Both the position numbers and the translations under genes were made by a program. A DNA stretch of 21,984 bases from JACQAI01 sp035507915 (GTDB lineage Bacteria; Pseudomonadota; Alphaproteobacteria; Elsterales; Elsteraceae), in the NCBI GenBank assembly GCA_035507915.1, contig DATJNS010000013.1, forward strand, positions 1 through 21,984. The letters are read 5' to 3'. This document shows positions 21,698 through 21,984 of this stretch, piece by piece. The notes beneath the pieces are model-generated. The model saw only the letters and a list, made by a program, of their open reading frames with translations, made no database searches and was not told the DNA's origin. Numbering within the stretch: position 1 is the first letter of the stretch; each line of letters begins with the position of its first letter.

Positions 21698-21767
21698 TCC
21701 TGATGCTGCCGGGCAGCCGAGAACCGCTGCCGCGGCCCTCCCGGGGGGCCGGCCGGCGGCGGAGCGG

Positions 21768-21984
21768 CTACATGGGTTCGAGGCCGGCGATGTCGCAGTC
21801 GTGCTTCACGATCATGAGGACGGACGCGAAGCGCCGGCTGCGAAGCGCCAGGCAGCCGGTGTCCGGGTCGAAACGGACGACCTCCATCCGATCCGCGTGC
21901 AGCTTGTCGCGCGAGACCCCGATCTTCACGTCGATGAGCTGGCCGCGATGCCAGTCCGCTTCGGGCACCTCGCCGATCGCGATG
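21768..21984 (-). CDS. Unrecognised protein, C-terminal part only (start may lie beyond the window)
   Basis: The frame ending at 21768 stays open to the right edge, so the gene is probably cut; a GTG at 21968 would give 66 residues if it were the start. The visible part reads WHRGQLIDVKIGVSRDKLHADRM, then VVRFDPDTGCLALRSRRFA and VLMIVKHDCDIAGLEPM. It looks like a beta-rich tail with two cysteines; I recognise no family. It is on the same strand as phnC, but 193 bp and the Pho box separate them, so it is probably a different transcription unit. Confidence 0.55.
   Translation of the reverse strand, partial: IAIGEVPEADWHRGQLIDVKIGVSRDKLHADRMEVVRFDPDTGCLALRSRRFASVLMIVKHDCDIAGLEPM

Noticed and set aside
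21701..21755. GC-rich inverted repeats after the right-edge gene (GCTGC/GCAGC and GGCCC/GGGCC)
   Set aside because: Short arms of five bases in very GC-rich DNA with no T run; too weak to call as a terminator.
1..21984. Search for CRISPR arrays, tRNAs, insertion sequences and integrase genes
   Set aside because: No regularly spaced repeats, cloverleaf, transposase or integrase motif seen; the only long repeat is the phnD duplication.

Overview
The window is a GC-rich, densely coding stretch of bacterial chromosome. Gene content points to an Alphaproteobacterium: an aapJQMP general amino-acid transporter, a Zur-type Fur regulator with a His-rich N-terminus, a SixA/CHAD pair and a lone hisI. 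A Rhodospirillales- or Rhizobiales-like genome is likely, but no marker gene fixes the genus. I see no rRNA, tRNA, CRISPR array, insertion sequence or phage gene. No stretch longer than about 200 bp lacks a gene.

Layout. (1) 1-2139, minus: a conserved small protein, a trans-aconitate methyltransferase-like enzyme (tam) and an MFS exporter cut by the left edge, apparently one operon. (2) 2247-3679, plus: a divergent LysR/GcvA-like regulator and a VOC/glyoxalase-fold protein. (3) 3725-5913, minus: FkbM-type methyltransferase and hisI, then OsmC, then a doubtful small ORF. (4) 6041-6508, plus: zur, probably starting at CTG. (5) 6659-10807, plus: aapJQMP, the complete ABC importer for L-amino acids, closed by a GC-rich hairpin shared with the convergent genes. 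(6) 10832-13747, minus: a tight four-gene operon, NUDIX hydrolase > 3-mercaptopyruvate sulfurtransferase > GNAT > D-2-hydroxyacid dehydrogenase, with two ATGA overlaps. (7) 13888-16016, plus: sixA and a CYTH-CHAD protein whose CYTH half has lost its usual acidic motif. (8) 16039-21574, minus: a phosphonate-type ABC importer, phnC-phnD-phnD-phnE-phnE, followed by a PHP-domain metallohydrolase. (9) 21768-21984, minus: the C-terminus of an unrecognised protein.

The most interesting part is region 8. Upstream of phnC there are three TGAC-centred sites spaced exactly 11 bp apart, the architecture of a PhoB-binding Pho box. This predicts induction by phosphate starvation. The operon has two tandem phnD genes, about 85% identical in protein by eye. 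A 288-bp block in them differs at only five bases, while the signal peptides and C-terminal lobes have diverged. An 11-bp hairpin separates them. The operon ends in a PHP hydrolase that could act on an imported organophosphorus compound. Next to it, but convergent, lie sixA and CHAD, whose families are linked to phosphohistidine and polyphosphate. This may be a phosphorus-related neighbourhood, which is inference. No C-P lyase or phosphonatase gene is visible in the window.
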